In this document: positions 1 to 5,218 of the stretch, in pieces
Layout of the letters: each line of letters starts with the position of its first letter
Numbering within the stretch: position 1 is the first letter of the stretch
Assembly (NCBI GenBank): GCA_006515795.1
Contig: VFMC01000202.1
Coordinates: 1-5,218, forward strand
Length of the DNA: 5,218 bases
From: Acidimicrobiaceae bacterium
GTDB taxonomy: Bacteria > Actinomycetota > Acidimicrobiia > Acidimicrobiales > Ilumatobacteraceae
Reading direction: 5' to 3'
The notes under the pieces: model-generated
Database searches by the model: none
What the model saw: only the letters and a program-made list of their open reading frames with translations
Told to the model about the DNA's origin: nothing
Position numbers and translations under genes: made by a program

Positions 1-1
1 T

Positions 2-370
2 GTCGACACGTGGAGCGTGTTCAAGGTGGCGTTGGTGTTCAACGTGATCCTCTACATGGTGTGCCTCGTTGCCGGCGTGCTGCTCTGGAACGTTGCGCAC
101 GCCACCGGCACGGTCGACAACGTCGAGAAGTTCTTCGAGCAGTTCGGCTGGGAGACCTTCCAGTTCAAGGGCGGCGAGATCTACCACAGCGCCTGGATCG
201 CCGGCCTGTTCGGTGCGATCGGTCTCACTGGCTTCGCTGTGTTGTTGGCCACGCTGTTCAACCTGATCACCGATCTGGTCGGTGGCGTGCGGGTGAGCGT
301 GCTCGAAGAAGAGGTGGTGGCCCGCGCTCCGATGCGCTCGAGCGACCGCGGCGGCACCGACTCGGCCTGA
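2..370 (+). CDS. DUF3566 transmembrane protein, 5' end outside window
   Basis: The frame is open to the left edge (reading VDTWSVFKVALVFN), so the true start lies upstream and 122 C-terminal residues are visible. A GTG at 17 could be called as a start, but it falls inside the conserved domain opening and is probably internal. The fragment has two membrane helices, about residues 9-32 and 65-89, separated by a loop with VDNVEKFFEQFGWETFQFKGGEIYH-like spacing and followed by the hallmark NLITDLVGGVRVSVLEE. This is the DUF3566 pattern, an actinobacterial family whose gene commonly follows gyrA; the mycobacterial homologue is Rv0007. Family members usually carry a disordered, low-complexity N-terminal tail before the first helix, here out of view. 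The function is unknown; an envelope or cell-division-associated role has been proposed for relatives. The neighbouring tRNA-Ile fits the gyrA-DUF3566-ileT order. The family call is firm, the function is not. Confidence 0.9.
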   Translation, partial: VDTWSVFKVALVFNVILYMVCLVAGVLLWNVAHATGTVDNVEKFFEQFGWETFQFKGGEIYHSAWIAGLFGAIGLTGFAVLLATLFNLITDLVGGVRVSVLEEEVVARAPMRSSDRGGTDSA

Positions 371-376
371 TCCCGG

Positions 377-406
377 TTGAGTGTTTGCGGCTCCGGCCGC
401 TAGCCT
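377..406 (+). promoter_or_regulatory. Candidate promoter of tRNA-Ile
   Basis: TTGAGT (377-382) and TAGCCT (401-406) are separated by 18 bases and resemble the -35 and -10 elements of a housekeeping sigma factor. Transcription would start near 413, giving a short leader of about 8 bases before the mature tRNA 5' end at 421. The position, just after the DUF3566 stop codon, suits a dedicated tRNA promoter. It was found by eye only. Confidence 0.5.
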
Positions 407-420
407 CTTGAGCTGCTAGC

Positions 421-494
421 GGGGCTATAGCTCAGTCGGTTAGAGCGCATCCCTGATAAGGATGAGGTCACAAGTTCGATTCTTGTTAGCCCCA
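421..494 (+). tRNA. ileT: tRNA-Ile (GAT anticodon)
   Basis: A complete cloverleaf can be drawn. The acceptor stem GGGGCTA (421-427) pairs with TAGCCCC (487-493), with discriminator A at 494. The D stem is GCTC/GAGC (430-433 with 443-446). The anticodon stem CATCC/GGATG encloses loop CTGATAA, with anticodon GAT at 455-457. The T stem ACAAG/CTTGT (470-474 with 482-486) encloses TTCGATT. GAT reads isoleucine AUC and AUU codons. The next bases are CCG, so the terminal CCA is not encoded in full and must be completed by CCA-adding enzyme. The gene lies 50 bases after the DUF3566 stop, as ileT does in mycobacteria; the tRNA-Ala gene that often follows is absent here. Confidence 0.97.
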
Positions 495-528
495 CCGCAG
501 CACTGCCAGCAGCGAGAGCGCTAGCTGA

Positions 529-577
529 GATCTGGGCCGATCCCGTCTCGGGGGCCGAAACGAATTCGGCCCAGATC
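529..577 (+). terminator. Hairpin region with two competing stems, probable tRNA terminator
   Basis: A perfect 12-bp inverted repeat, GATCTGGGCCGA (529-540) and TCGGCCCAGATC (566-577), encloses 25 bases. Inside it, GGGCCGAA (552-559) also pairs perfectly with TTCGGCCC (565-572) over a 5-base loop, so the right arm can form only one of the two stems at a time. A small CCCG/CGGG hairpin (542-545 with 549-552) could form within the longer structure. There is no T-rich tract after it, so it is not a canonical intrinsic terminator; such tailless hairpins are common in actinobacteria. Its place between the tRNA and the next gene fits termination, with attenuation as an alternative. Confidence 0.5.
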
Positions 578-594
578 GTGAGTCGGGGCGGGCC

Positions 595-602
595 GCTACG
601 CT
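595..602 (+). promoter_or_regulatory. Candidate -10 element for the dehydrogenase-hydrolase operon
   Basis: GCTACGCT holds a TANNNT-type hexamer (597-602) eight bases upstream of an in-frame ATG at 611. It resembles the -10 elements proposed for the tRNA (TAGCCT, 401-406) and for the MgtE-N/CBS gene (TAGCCT on the minus strand, 4370-4365). No convincing -35 is visible. If real, transcription would begin at or next to the ATG and the message would be leaderless. Confidence 0.3.
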
Positions 603-610
603 GCGGGGCG

Positions 611-1714
611 ATGAAACTGCTGCGCCGGGCGCTGCTCGCACTGTCGTTGGCCGCAGGGCGGCTGGACCGAGCTCCGCGTCCCGCAGTCATGACGGGCGGC
701 GTTGCTGTGGGGACCGACCCAACTTCGCCGATCGTCGGCATCATCGGTAGCGGGGTAACCGGTCAGGCCGTCGGTCGCGTTCTCGAGATGCTCGGGTTTC
801 GGCGGGCGTGGTTCGACGTCGACAACGACGCGGCCCGCCGCGCCGCCGGCATCTACGGCGGGGTGGTCGTCGAGTCCCACGCCGACCTGGCGGTCGCCGA
901 CGTCGTGGTGCTGGCCAGCCCCGCCTTGCACGCCGAGAAGGCGGCGAGGTTCGTCGCCGAAGGCGTGCACGTGGTGTGCCTGTCCGACGACCCCGACGAC
1001 GTTGCCAGCCTGGTCGACCTGGATGCCGCGGCGCGCCGGCACGGCGTGTCGTTGGTGGTCGGTGCCGGCGTTTCTCCGGGCCTGAGCGGCGTGCTCGCCC
1101 GCCACCTTGCTTCCCGACTGCACGTGGTCGACGAGATCCATGTGGCCATGCACGGTACCGGCGGACCCGCATGTGCCCGGCAGCACCACGACGCGCTCGG
1201 CGGGACTGCGTTGGGGTGGCACGACGGCGAATGGATCGAGCGACCGGGCGGAAGCGGGCGCGAGCTGTGCTGGTTCCCGGAGCCGATCGGTCCGGCCGAC
1301 TGCTACCGCGCCGCGCTCGCCGACCCCGCCCTGTTGCACCTGGCGTTCCCCGAGGCCGAGCGCATCTCAGCGCGGGTTTCGGCCACACGTCGCGACCGGC
1401 TCACCGCGCGTCTGCCGATGCTCTCGCCCCCGCACCGCGAGGGCGACCGTGGTGCATTGCGAGTGGAGGTGCGCGGCTCGGTCGTCGGGGGGGAACGGGT
1501 GACGCACCTGGTGGGAGCCGTAGGCCGCACCGGCGACCTCGCCGGCGCGGTGGCCGCTTCGTTCGCAGCCGCATGCGTTTCGGGCCGCGCCGAGGCAGGC
1601 TTGGTCATCTCCGGTCACGATCGACCGTTGGCCGAGTGGATGCTGCGCTCGCTGGCCGACGTTGGAGTGATGTTGCAGGAGTACACGGGCGTAGCCACTG
1701 GAGGAAGTGCATGA
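611..1714 (+). CDS. NAD(P)-dependent dehydrogenase/reductase, saccharopine dehydrogenase-like
   Basis: The product is 367 residues from ATG 611. A Rossmann nucleotide-binding fold starts at PIVGIIGSG, with the dinucleotide motif G46-S-G48-V-T-G51 and an acidic end of the second strand (FDVDND, about 68-73) that suggests NAD(H). The strand-helix pattern continues through VVVLASPALHAEKAARFV and VHVVCLSDD. GAGVSPGLSG (151-160) resembles the link to the catalytic domain in saccharopine dehydrogenase and Gfo/Idh-like reductases. Histidine-rich HGTGGPACARQHHDALGG and the ELCWFPEP stretch may line the active site; this is inference. The substrate is unknown. The start is uncertain: ATG 611 has a -10-like element at leaderless distance but adds a basic, hydrophobic extension (KLLRRALLALSLAAG) unusual before a Rossmann fold. 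ATG 689 or GTG 707 would give a more typical N-terminus, though neither has a good Shine-Dalgarno. The stop overlaps the next start (ATGA), showing an operon. Confidence 0.85.
   Translation: MKLLRRALLALSLAAGRLDRAPRPAVMTGGVAVGTDPTSPIVGIIGSGVTGQAVGRVLEMLGFRRAWFDVDNDAARRAAGIYGGVVVESHADLAVADVVVLASPALHAEKAARFVAEGVHVVCLSDDPDDVASLVDLDAAARRHGVSLVVGAGVSPGLSGVLARHLASRLHVVDEIHVAMHGTGGPACARQHHDALGGTALGWHDGEWIERPGGSGRELCWFPEPIGPADCYRAALADPALLHLAFPEAERISARVSATRRDRLTARLPMLSPPHREGDRGALRVEVRGSVVGGERVTHLVGAVGRTGDLAGAVAASFAAACVSGRAEAGLVISGHDRPLAEWMLRSLADVGVMLQEYTGVATGGSA
1700..1707 (+). promoter_or_regulatory. Strong ribosome binding site for the alpha/beta hydrolase
   Basis: GGAGGAAG lies 3 bases before the ATG at 1711, with its GGAGG core about 6 bases away, inside the last codons of the dehydrogenase gene. 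It is the clearest Shine-Dalgarno in the window. It fixes the hydrolase start and, with the ATGA stop/start overlap, points to translational coupling. Confidence 0.85.
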
Positions 1715-2580
1715 TCGATCCACTGCTGCGGCAACCCTGGTTGCCCGATGGGCGCATCGTGCGGTTGCCCGGCCGCGGCGAGACCTTCGCCCGCGTGCAC
1801 CAGCACGCCGACCCGGCCGCTCCCACTCTGCTGCTGCTGCACGGCTGGACGGCTAGTGCCGACCTGCAGTTCTTCACGGCCTACGAGGCGCTGGCCGAGC
1901 ACTACTCGTTCGTGGCGATCGATCATCGCGGCCACGGTCGCGGCATCCGCAGTCCCGATCACTTCACGCTCGAGGACGCGGCCGACGACGCGGCCGCGCT
2001 CGTCCGCGAGTTGGGCATCACCCAGGTGATCACCGTCGGCTACTCGATGGGCGGCCCGATCAGCATGCTGCTCGCCTACCGGCATCGTGCGCTCGTCAGC
2101 GCGATGGTCGTCGAGGCCACCGCGCTCGAGTGGCGTGCCACCCGGATGGAACGGCTGCGGTGGAAGACGGTGCGACTGATCGGGCCGGTGCTTCGCAGTT
2201 GGGCGTACCCGGCGTGGGTCACGATCGGGATCCGGCGCCTGCTCGGCTCCAATCACGAGTTGATGCCGTACGTTCCGTGGCTCGAGGCTGAGATGCATCG
2301 CGGTCACACGCTCGCCATCGTGCACGCCGGCCGCGCCCTCGGCCGCTACGACGCGCGGCCATGGGTGGCCTCGCTCGATGTGCCGGCAGCAGCGCTGATC
2401 ACCACTCGCGATCGACTCGTCAAACCACGCAAGCAGCACGCGCTGGCCCGCGCCCTCGGCGCGGTGGAGGTGGAGGTTCCCGGCGATCACCTCGTTCCGT
2501 GGGTATCGCCCGGCGCGTTCAGTGACGCCACGCTCGCTGCCGTCGACCTCGTGACAGACCGGAGCAGCTCCCCGGTCTGA
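1711..2580 (+). CDS. Alpha/beta-fold hydrolase
   Basis: This 289-residue protein has the usual length of the family. The landmarks appear in order: LLLLHGWT (oxyanion-loop HG at 44-45), AIDHRGHGRG (69-78), the nucleophile elbow GYSMGG with Ser112, the acid Asp234 in TTRDRLV, and the catalytic His260 in PGDHLVPW. The triad is complete, so the enzyme should be active. No signal peptide is seen, so it is probably cytoplasmic. The lid region, about residues 125-200, is rich in Trp, Arg and Leu (ERLRWKTVRLIGPVLRSWAYPAWVTIGIRRLL) and could cover a hydrophobic substrate or touch the membrane. Esterase, lipase, epoxide hydrolase and C-C hydrolase activities all use this fold, and nothing here decides among them; with Ser as nucleophile, epoxide or haloalkane hydrolysis is less likely. 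The start is set by the strong ribosome binding site and the ATGA overlap with the dehydrogenase, so the two enzymes probably serve one pathway. Confidence 0.93.
   Translation: MIDPLLRQPWLPDGRIVRLPGRGETFARVHQHADPAAPTLLLLHGWTASADLQFFTAYEALAEHYSFVAIDHRGHGRGIRSPDHFTLEDAADDAAALVRELGITQVITVGYSMGGPISMLLAYRHRALVSAMVVEATALEWRATRMERLRWKTVRLIGPVLRSWAYPAWVTIGIRRLLGSNHELMPYVPWLEAEMHRGHTLAIVHAGRALGRYDARPWVASLDVPAAALITTRDRLVKPRKQHALARALGAVEVEVPGDHLVPWVSPGAFSDATLAAVDLVTDRSSSPV
2555..2579. terminator. Hairpin at the convergent gene ends, candidate bidirectional terminator
   Basis: CAGACCGG (2555-2562) pairs perfectly with CCGGTCTG (2572-2579) around a 9-base loop. The loop region can form an alternative inner stem, GGAGC/GCTCC. 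The hairpin overlaps the hydrolase stop codon, and the opposing DUF1003 gene ends at 2587, so it could end transcription from both sides. No T tract follows on either strand. Confidence 0.5.
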
Positions 2581-2586
2581 CCGCGA

Positions 2587-3117
2587 TCAGTCTCGCTGGC
2601 CTTCGAGCGAGTCGACCTTGGCGGTCGCGATCTCGATCTCGCTGAGCCGCACGCTCATCCGGTCGATCGCTTCGGTGAGCCGGTCGAGGTGGTCGCCCAC
2701 TTCGCTGGTGGTGGCCACGTCGGACAACGAAAGGCGGATGCTGGCGATCTCGCGGGCCAGGTACTCGGTGTCGGCCTGGGTGCGTTCGGCCACCCTCCGG
2801 TCGAGATCGCTCTGGGTGCGGTCGCGGTGCTCCTGGCGGTTCTGGGCGAGCAGGATGAGCGGTGCCGCGTACGCCGCCTGCAGCGACAACAGCAGCGTGA
2901 GGCCGATGAACTGCCACCGATCGAAGCGCCACCGGTCGGGCCCGAGGAAGTTCCACAGCACCCACACCACGCAGAACACGCTCTGGTACACGAGGAACCT
3001 GGCGGTGCCGATGAACCGCGCGACGCTCTCGCTGAACTGGCCGAACGCATCGGGGTCGTAGTGGACGCTGAGGAGCCGTCGCTGACGGGGTGTGGTGAGG
3101 TCGTCGCGGCGGGTCAC
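2587..3117 (-). CDS. DUF1003 membrane protein
   Basis: The product is 176 residues from GTG 3117. The DUF1003 core runs FGQFSESVARFIGTARFLVYQSVFCVVWVLWNFLG, then a second helix ending in LLLSLQAAYAAPLILLAQNRQEHRDR. This gives two membrane helices, about residues 39-58 and 69-91, with the signature LSLQAA..APLILLAQNRQ. A charged C-terminal half (about 95-175), with heptad-like stretches such as DHLDRLTEAIDRMSVRLSEIEI, should form a cytoplasmic coiled coil. The function of the family is unknown. The upstream MgtE-N/CBS gene ends in TGA at 3116-3114, and the GTG at 3117-3115 overlaps it by four bases, which is why this start was chosen; no Shine-Dalgarno is visible. A GTG at 3162 would add 15 residues and a longer overlap. 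The same gene order occurs in mycobacteria (Rv1232c-Rv1231c), so the two products probably act together at the membrane. Confidence 0.92.
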   Translation of the reverse strand: MTRRDDLTTPRQRRLLSVHYDPDAFGQFSESVARFIGTARFLVYQSVFCVVWVLWNFLGPDRWRFDRWQFIGLTLLLSLQAAYAAPLILLAQNRQEHRDRTQSDLDRRVAERTQADTEYLAREIASIRLSLSDVATTSEVGDHLDRLTEAIDRMSVRLSEIEIATAKVDSLEGQRD

Positions 3118-4358
3118 GGTTTGACCGCCGCTGCTGTGGTCACCCGCCGTCGCTGGCGCCACCCGGTGGGCAGCGTGCGGTCGAGCACATCATCGACGGT
3201 GATGGCTCCGAGCAGGTGTCCGGCCTCGTCACACACGCCGACGGCGAGCATGTTGTAGCTGGCGAGACGCTCGGCGACGTCGCGCTCGCTCATGTCGGGA
3301 GCGATGGTCGGTTCCTGCTCGAGGCATCGCCCGAGCTCGATGCTCGGCGGTTCGCGCAACAGCCGCTGGAAGTGCACCACCCCGAGGTACGTACCGGTGG
3401 GTGGCTTGTACGGGGGCTGCACGACGAACACCTGGGCGGCGATGCTGACCAGCCACTCCGGGTCGCGCAGCTCGGCCAGCGCCTCGGCGACGGTGGCGGT
3501 GGGCCCGAAGATGATGATGTCGGGCGTCATCAGCGCACCGGCCGTGCCCTCCTCGTAGGCCAGCAGGCGGCGCATGACGTCGGCATCCTCGTCGTCCATG
3601 GCCTCGAGGATCTGGGTTCGCTGCTCCCCGGGCATCTCGGCCAGGAGGTCGGCGAGATCGTCGTACTCCATCTCTTCGAGCACGTTGATGAGACGCTCGA
3701 GATCGAGGCCTTCGATCATCCGGAGCTGTTCGGCCTCCGGCAGTTCCTCGAGCAGGTCGGCGAGGCGCTCATCATCCATCGCCTCCGCCAGCTGCTTCCG
3801 GTTCGACAGCGGGAGCGAACGCACCACCGCGGCCACATCGCTCGGGTGCATGTCGCGGAGGCGGGCGACCTCGGCGGCCACCTCGCCGCCGGCACCGACA
3901 CCGAACAGGTCTGGGACCTCATCGAAGTCGAGAAGGCGGTAGCTCGGGCGGCGCCTGATCGCGCTGCGCCTGGCGAGACGCACCTTGGAGATCTCCCACC
4001 ACGTCTGGCGTCCGTCGCCGGCCGGGCGCAGGGCCACGTCGCTGACGGTTTCGTCGCCGACCTTGCTGTCGATCAGGTCGCGGCCGATGAGCAGCTCGCC
4101 GTGGCGCGGTTTGAACGGGTTGAGGTCTACGTCCCAGCTCCGCAAGCGGGCGCCTTCGCCGTCGAGGGTGCCGATGCGGCCGGCGTTCACGAAGATCCGG
4201 CGGCGCTGACTGGTGGCCACGAAGCCAAGAACGCGTGGCGGCGATCCCTCGCGGCCGGGAATGACGACGATGTCGTCGAGCCGACCGATCGGCGCGCCCC
4301 CGGCGTCGAGCAGCGCGAGGCGCATCACCCTGAACGCGTAGATGAGGTCGCCTGCCAT
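3114..4358 (-). CDS. MgtE N-domain and CBS-domain protein without transporter domain
   Basis: This 414-residue soluble protein has three parts. Residues 1-145 form beta-rich, PRC-barrel-like repeats (LLDAGGAPIGRLDDIVVIPG; ELLIGRDLIDSKVGDETVSDVAL). Residues 160-275 match the MgtE N-terminal helical domain, a superhelix of LADLLEELPEAEQ and LADLLAEMPGEQRTQILEAMDDEDADVMRRLL repeats ending in YEEGTAGALMT. Residues 280-396 form a CBS pair ending in LGAITVDDVLDRTLPTGW. In true MgtE channels the N and CBS domains sense Mg2+ and gate a five-helix pore; here no membrane segment follows. It is therefore not a transporter by itself, though automated tools often call it one. It resembles the actinobacterial Rv1232c type. 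Many acidic residues are retained, so divalent-ion sensing is possible but unproven. The gene is coupled to DUF1003 by a GTGA overlap. ATG 4358 has no Shine-Dalgarno but has a -10-like box at leaderless distance. Confidence 0.93.
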   Translation of the reverse strand: MAGDLIYAFRVMRLALLDAGGAPIGRLDDIVVIPGREGSPPRVLGFVATSQRRRIFVNAGRIGTLDGEGARLRSWDVDLNPFKPRHGELLIGRDLIDSKVGDETVSDVALRPAGDGRQTWWEISKVRLARRSAIRRRPSYRLLDFDEVPDLFGVGAGGEVAAEVARLRDMHPSDVAAVVRSLPLSNRKQLAEAMDDERLADLLEELPEAEQLRMIEGLDLERLINVLEEMEYDDLADLLAEMPGEQRTQILEAMDDEDADVMRRLLAYEEGTAGALMTPDIIIFGPTATVAEALAELRDPEWLVSIAAQVFVVQPPYKPPTGTYLGVVHFQRLLREPPSIELGRCLEQEPTIAPDMSERDVAERLASYNMLAVGVCDEAGHLLGAITVDDVLDRTLPTGWRQRRRVTTAAAVKP

Positions 4359-4364
4359 GCGCCA

Positions 4365-4370
4365 AGGCTA
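4365..4370 (-). promoter_or_regulatory. Candidate -10 element for a leaderless MgtE-N/CBS message
   Basis: On the minus strand TAGCCT ends six bases before the ATG at 4358, so transcription would begin at the A of the start codon. The hexamer is identical to the -10 proposed for tRNA-Ile. No Shine-Dalgarno is seen upstream of the ATG, which agrees with leaderless translation. No clear -35 is present, so support is modest. Confidence 0.35.
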
Positions 4371-4447
4371 CAGCGCACATCCCCGCTGGTAGTGGCCGGT
4401 CTGGCGCCCCGGGGGCAGTTCGGCGGGCGGCTAGCGAGATGCGGTCG

Positions 4448-5218
4448 TCAACATGGCGCGACAGCCACGAGCGTGTCGCTGAAGGCGACGCCACCACCCC
4501 AGTCGACGAGGGTGTCGTTGGTGAGGCCGTTGGCGGTGACCCCGCCGTCGTGCTGGTGCCCCCACCATCCCCATGGAATGGCCACCACGCCCGTCCGCAA
4601 CCGCGTGGTGATCTTGGCCGGCAACTCGACCGACCCGCGGTCGTTCCACACCCGCACGCGTTGGCCGTCGCTCACACCGAGTCGTTCGGCGTCGGCCGCG
4701 ACCAGCTCCGCATAGGGGCCTTCCTCGAGCGGGCCGTGCTTGGGCAGGTGCGAGTAGCTGGAGTTCATGAACCGGGTGTGCTGCTTCGGGGTGAGCAGCG
4801 CGAACGGGAACCTGGCTACGAGCTCGACGTCGCCGGCCAACGACTCGCGGGCCGCGGTGTAGGTGGGTAGTGCCGGGTGTCCGAGGCCGGCGAGCACGTT
4901 GCTGACGAGCTCGACCTTTCCAGAAGCGGTCGGGAACTCACCCGTCGCGAACGGGCGCCCGTCGATCGGGTAGGGGCGGCGAGTCGGCGGTGGAGCTCGC
5001 TGTTGCTCACGGCCTGACCGATGGGCGCGATTGCCGGTTCGTTCCACCCGAGGTTGAGATGGCCCCACGAAGGAACCACGTCGACCGACTCGATCTGGGT
5101 GGTGGCGGGCAGCACGATGTCGGCATAGCGGGCCGTGTCGGTGAGGAACTGTTCGTGCACCACCGTGAACAGGTCGTCGCGCATCATCCCCCGACGGATG
5201 CCCTCGGCGTTCGGCACC
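4448..5218 (-). pseudogene. Molybdopterin oxidoreductase (DMSO reductase family), C-terminal part, internally disrupted
   Basis: The gene enters from the right edge. Frame 1 (5217 to about 4978, 80 residues) reads RRGMMRDDLFTVVHEQFL, TDTARYADIVLPATTQIES and GWNEPAIAPIGQAVSNSELHRRLA, the end of the molybdopterin oxidoreductase catalytic domain. Homology then jumps to another frame (about 4978 to 4448, 176 residues): PYPIDGRPFATGEFPTASGKVELVS, then LLTPKQHTRFMNSSYSHL and the molydopterin dinucleotide-binding domain (AERLGVSDGQRVRVWNDRGSVELPAKIT, GVVAIPWGWWGHQHDGG), ending in TGA at 4450-4448. In family members an estimated 40-60 residues normally separate these segments; here they abut, so DNA seems to be missing as well as the frame changed. 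Frame 1 alone runs on as nonsense to 4816. The catalytic N-terminus and iron-sulphur motif lie outside the window, so the substrate cannot be named. A real deletion and an assembly error are both possible. Confidence 0.85.

Noticed and set aside
399..525. GCTAGC repeated at 399-404, 415-420 and 520-525 around the tRNA, as possible attachment-site repeats
   Set aside because: Six-base palindromes are too short, there is no integrase or displaced tRNA 3' copy, and no longer direct repeat flanks the tRNA.
400..744. Minus-strand open frame across the tRNA and spacer
   Set aside because: It overlaps the tRNA-Ile gene on the other strand and encodes low-complexity Ser/Ala/Arg sequence without a domain.
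808..1710. In-frame upstream extension of the alpha/beta hydrolase
   Set aside because: The upstream part is Arg/Pro-rich shadow of the dehydrogenase gene; the hydrolase start at 1711 is set by GGAGGAAG and homologous length.
1615..2490. A 291-codon open frame on the minus strand
   Set aside because: It lies opposite the hydrolase, lacks motifs and has the composition of an antisense shadow.
4390..4425. GC-rich imperfect palindrome (around CCCCGGGG) between the molybdoenzyme and the MgtE-N/CBS gene
   Set aside because: Pairing has internal G-G mismatches and no T tract follows; too weak to call as a terminator or operator.
3216..4715. A 499-codon open frame on the plus strand
   Set aside because: It runs antisense to the MgtE-N/CBS gene and into the molybdoenzyme; the minus strand shows clear domain homology, while this frame has no recognisable motif. 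Long antisense frames are expected at this GC content.
1..5218. CRISPR array, insertion sequence, toxin-antitoxin or defence genes
   Set aside because: No spaced direct repeats, transposase motifs or terminal inverted repeats were seen, and all large genes are assigned to other families.

Overview
The window is high-GC bacterial DNA, read as actinobacterial and most likely from an Acidimicrobiia-type or other non-model lineage. Three things point there. A DUF3566 membrane protein is followed by tRNA-Ile(GAT), the arrangement found just after gyrA in mycobacteria and relatives. A MgtE-N/CBS protein is directly followed by a DUF1003 protein, also a known actinobacterial gene pair. Candidate promoters have a TANNNT-type -10, some placed for leaderless translation. 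The class is an inference, not something the sequence proves.

Left part, plus strand: the 3' portion of a DUF3566 gene (2-370), a tRNA promoter, tRNA-Ile (421-494), then a spacer with two mutually exclusive hairpins. A two-gene unit follows: a Rossmann-fold NAD(P)-dependent dehydrogenase/reductase of the saccharopine-dehydrogenase type (about 611-1714) and an alpha/beta hydrolase (1711-2580). Their stop and start overlap as ATGA, and a strong ribosome binding site lies just upstream. Neither substrate can be deduced.

Right part, minus strand, converging on the first part with only 6 bases between stop codons: a soluble PRC-barrel-like/MgtE-N/CBS protein (4358-3114) translationally coupled to a DUF1003 membrane protein (3117-2587). 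A perfect 8-bp hairpin over the hydrolase stop codon probably serves as the terminator here. At the right edge lies the C-terminal part of a molybdopterin (DMSO reductase family) oxidoreductase. It is broken: two homologous segments sit in different frames and the linker between them appears to be missing.

The genes look like ordinary chromosomal housekeeping and metabolic genes. I see no mobile element, CRISPR array, defence system or clear novel system. The points most worth following are the disrupted molybdoenzyme, the coupled MgtE-N/CBS and DUF1003 pair, the alternative RNA hairpins after the tRNA, and the uncharacterised dehydrogenase-hydrolase pair.
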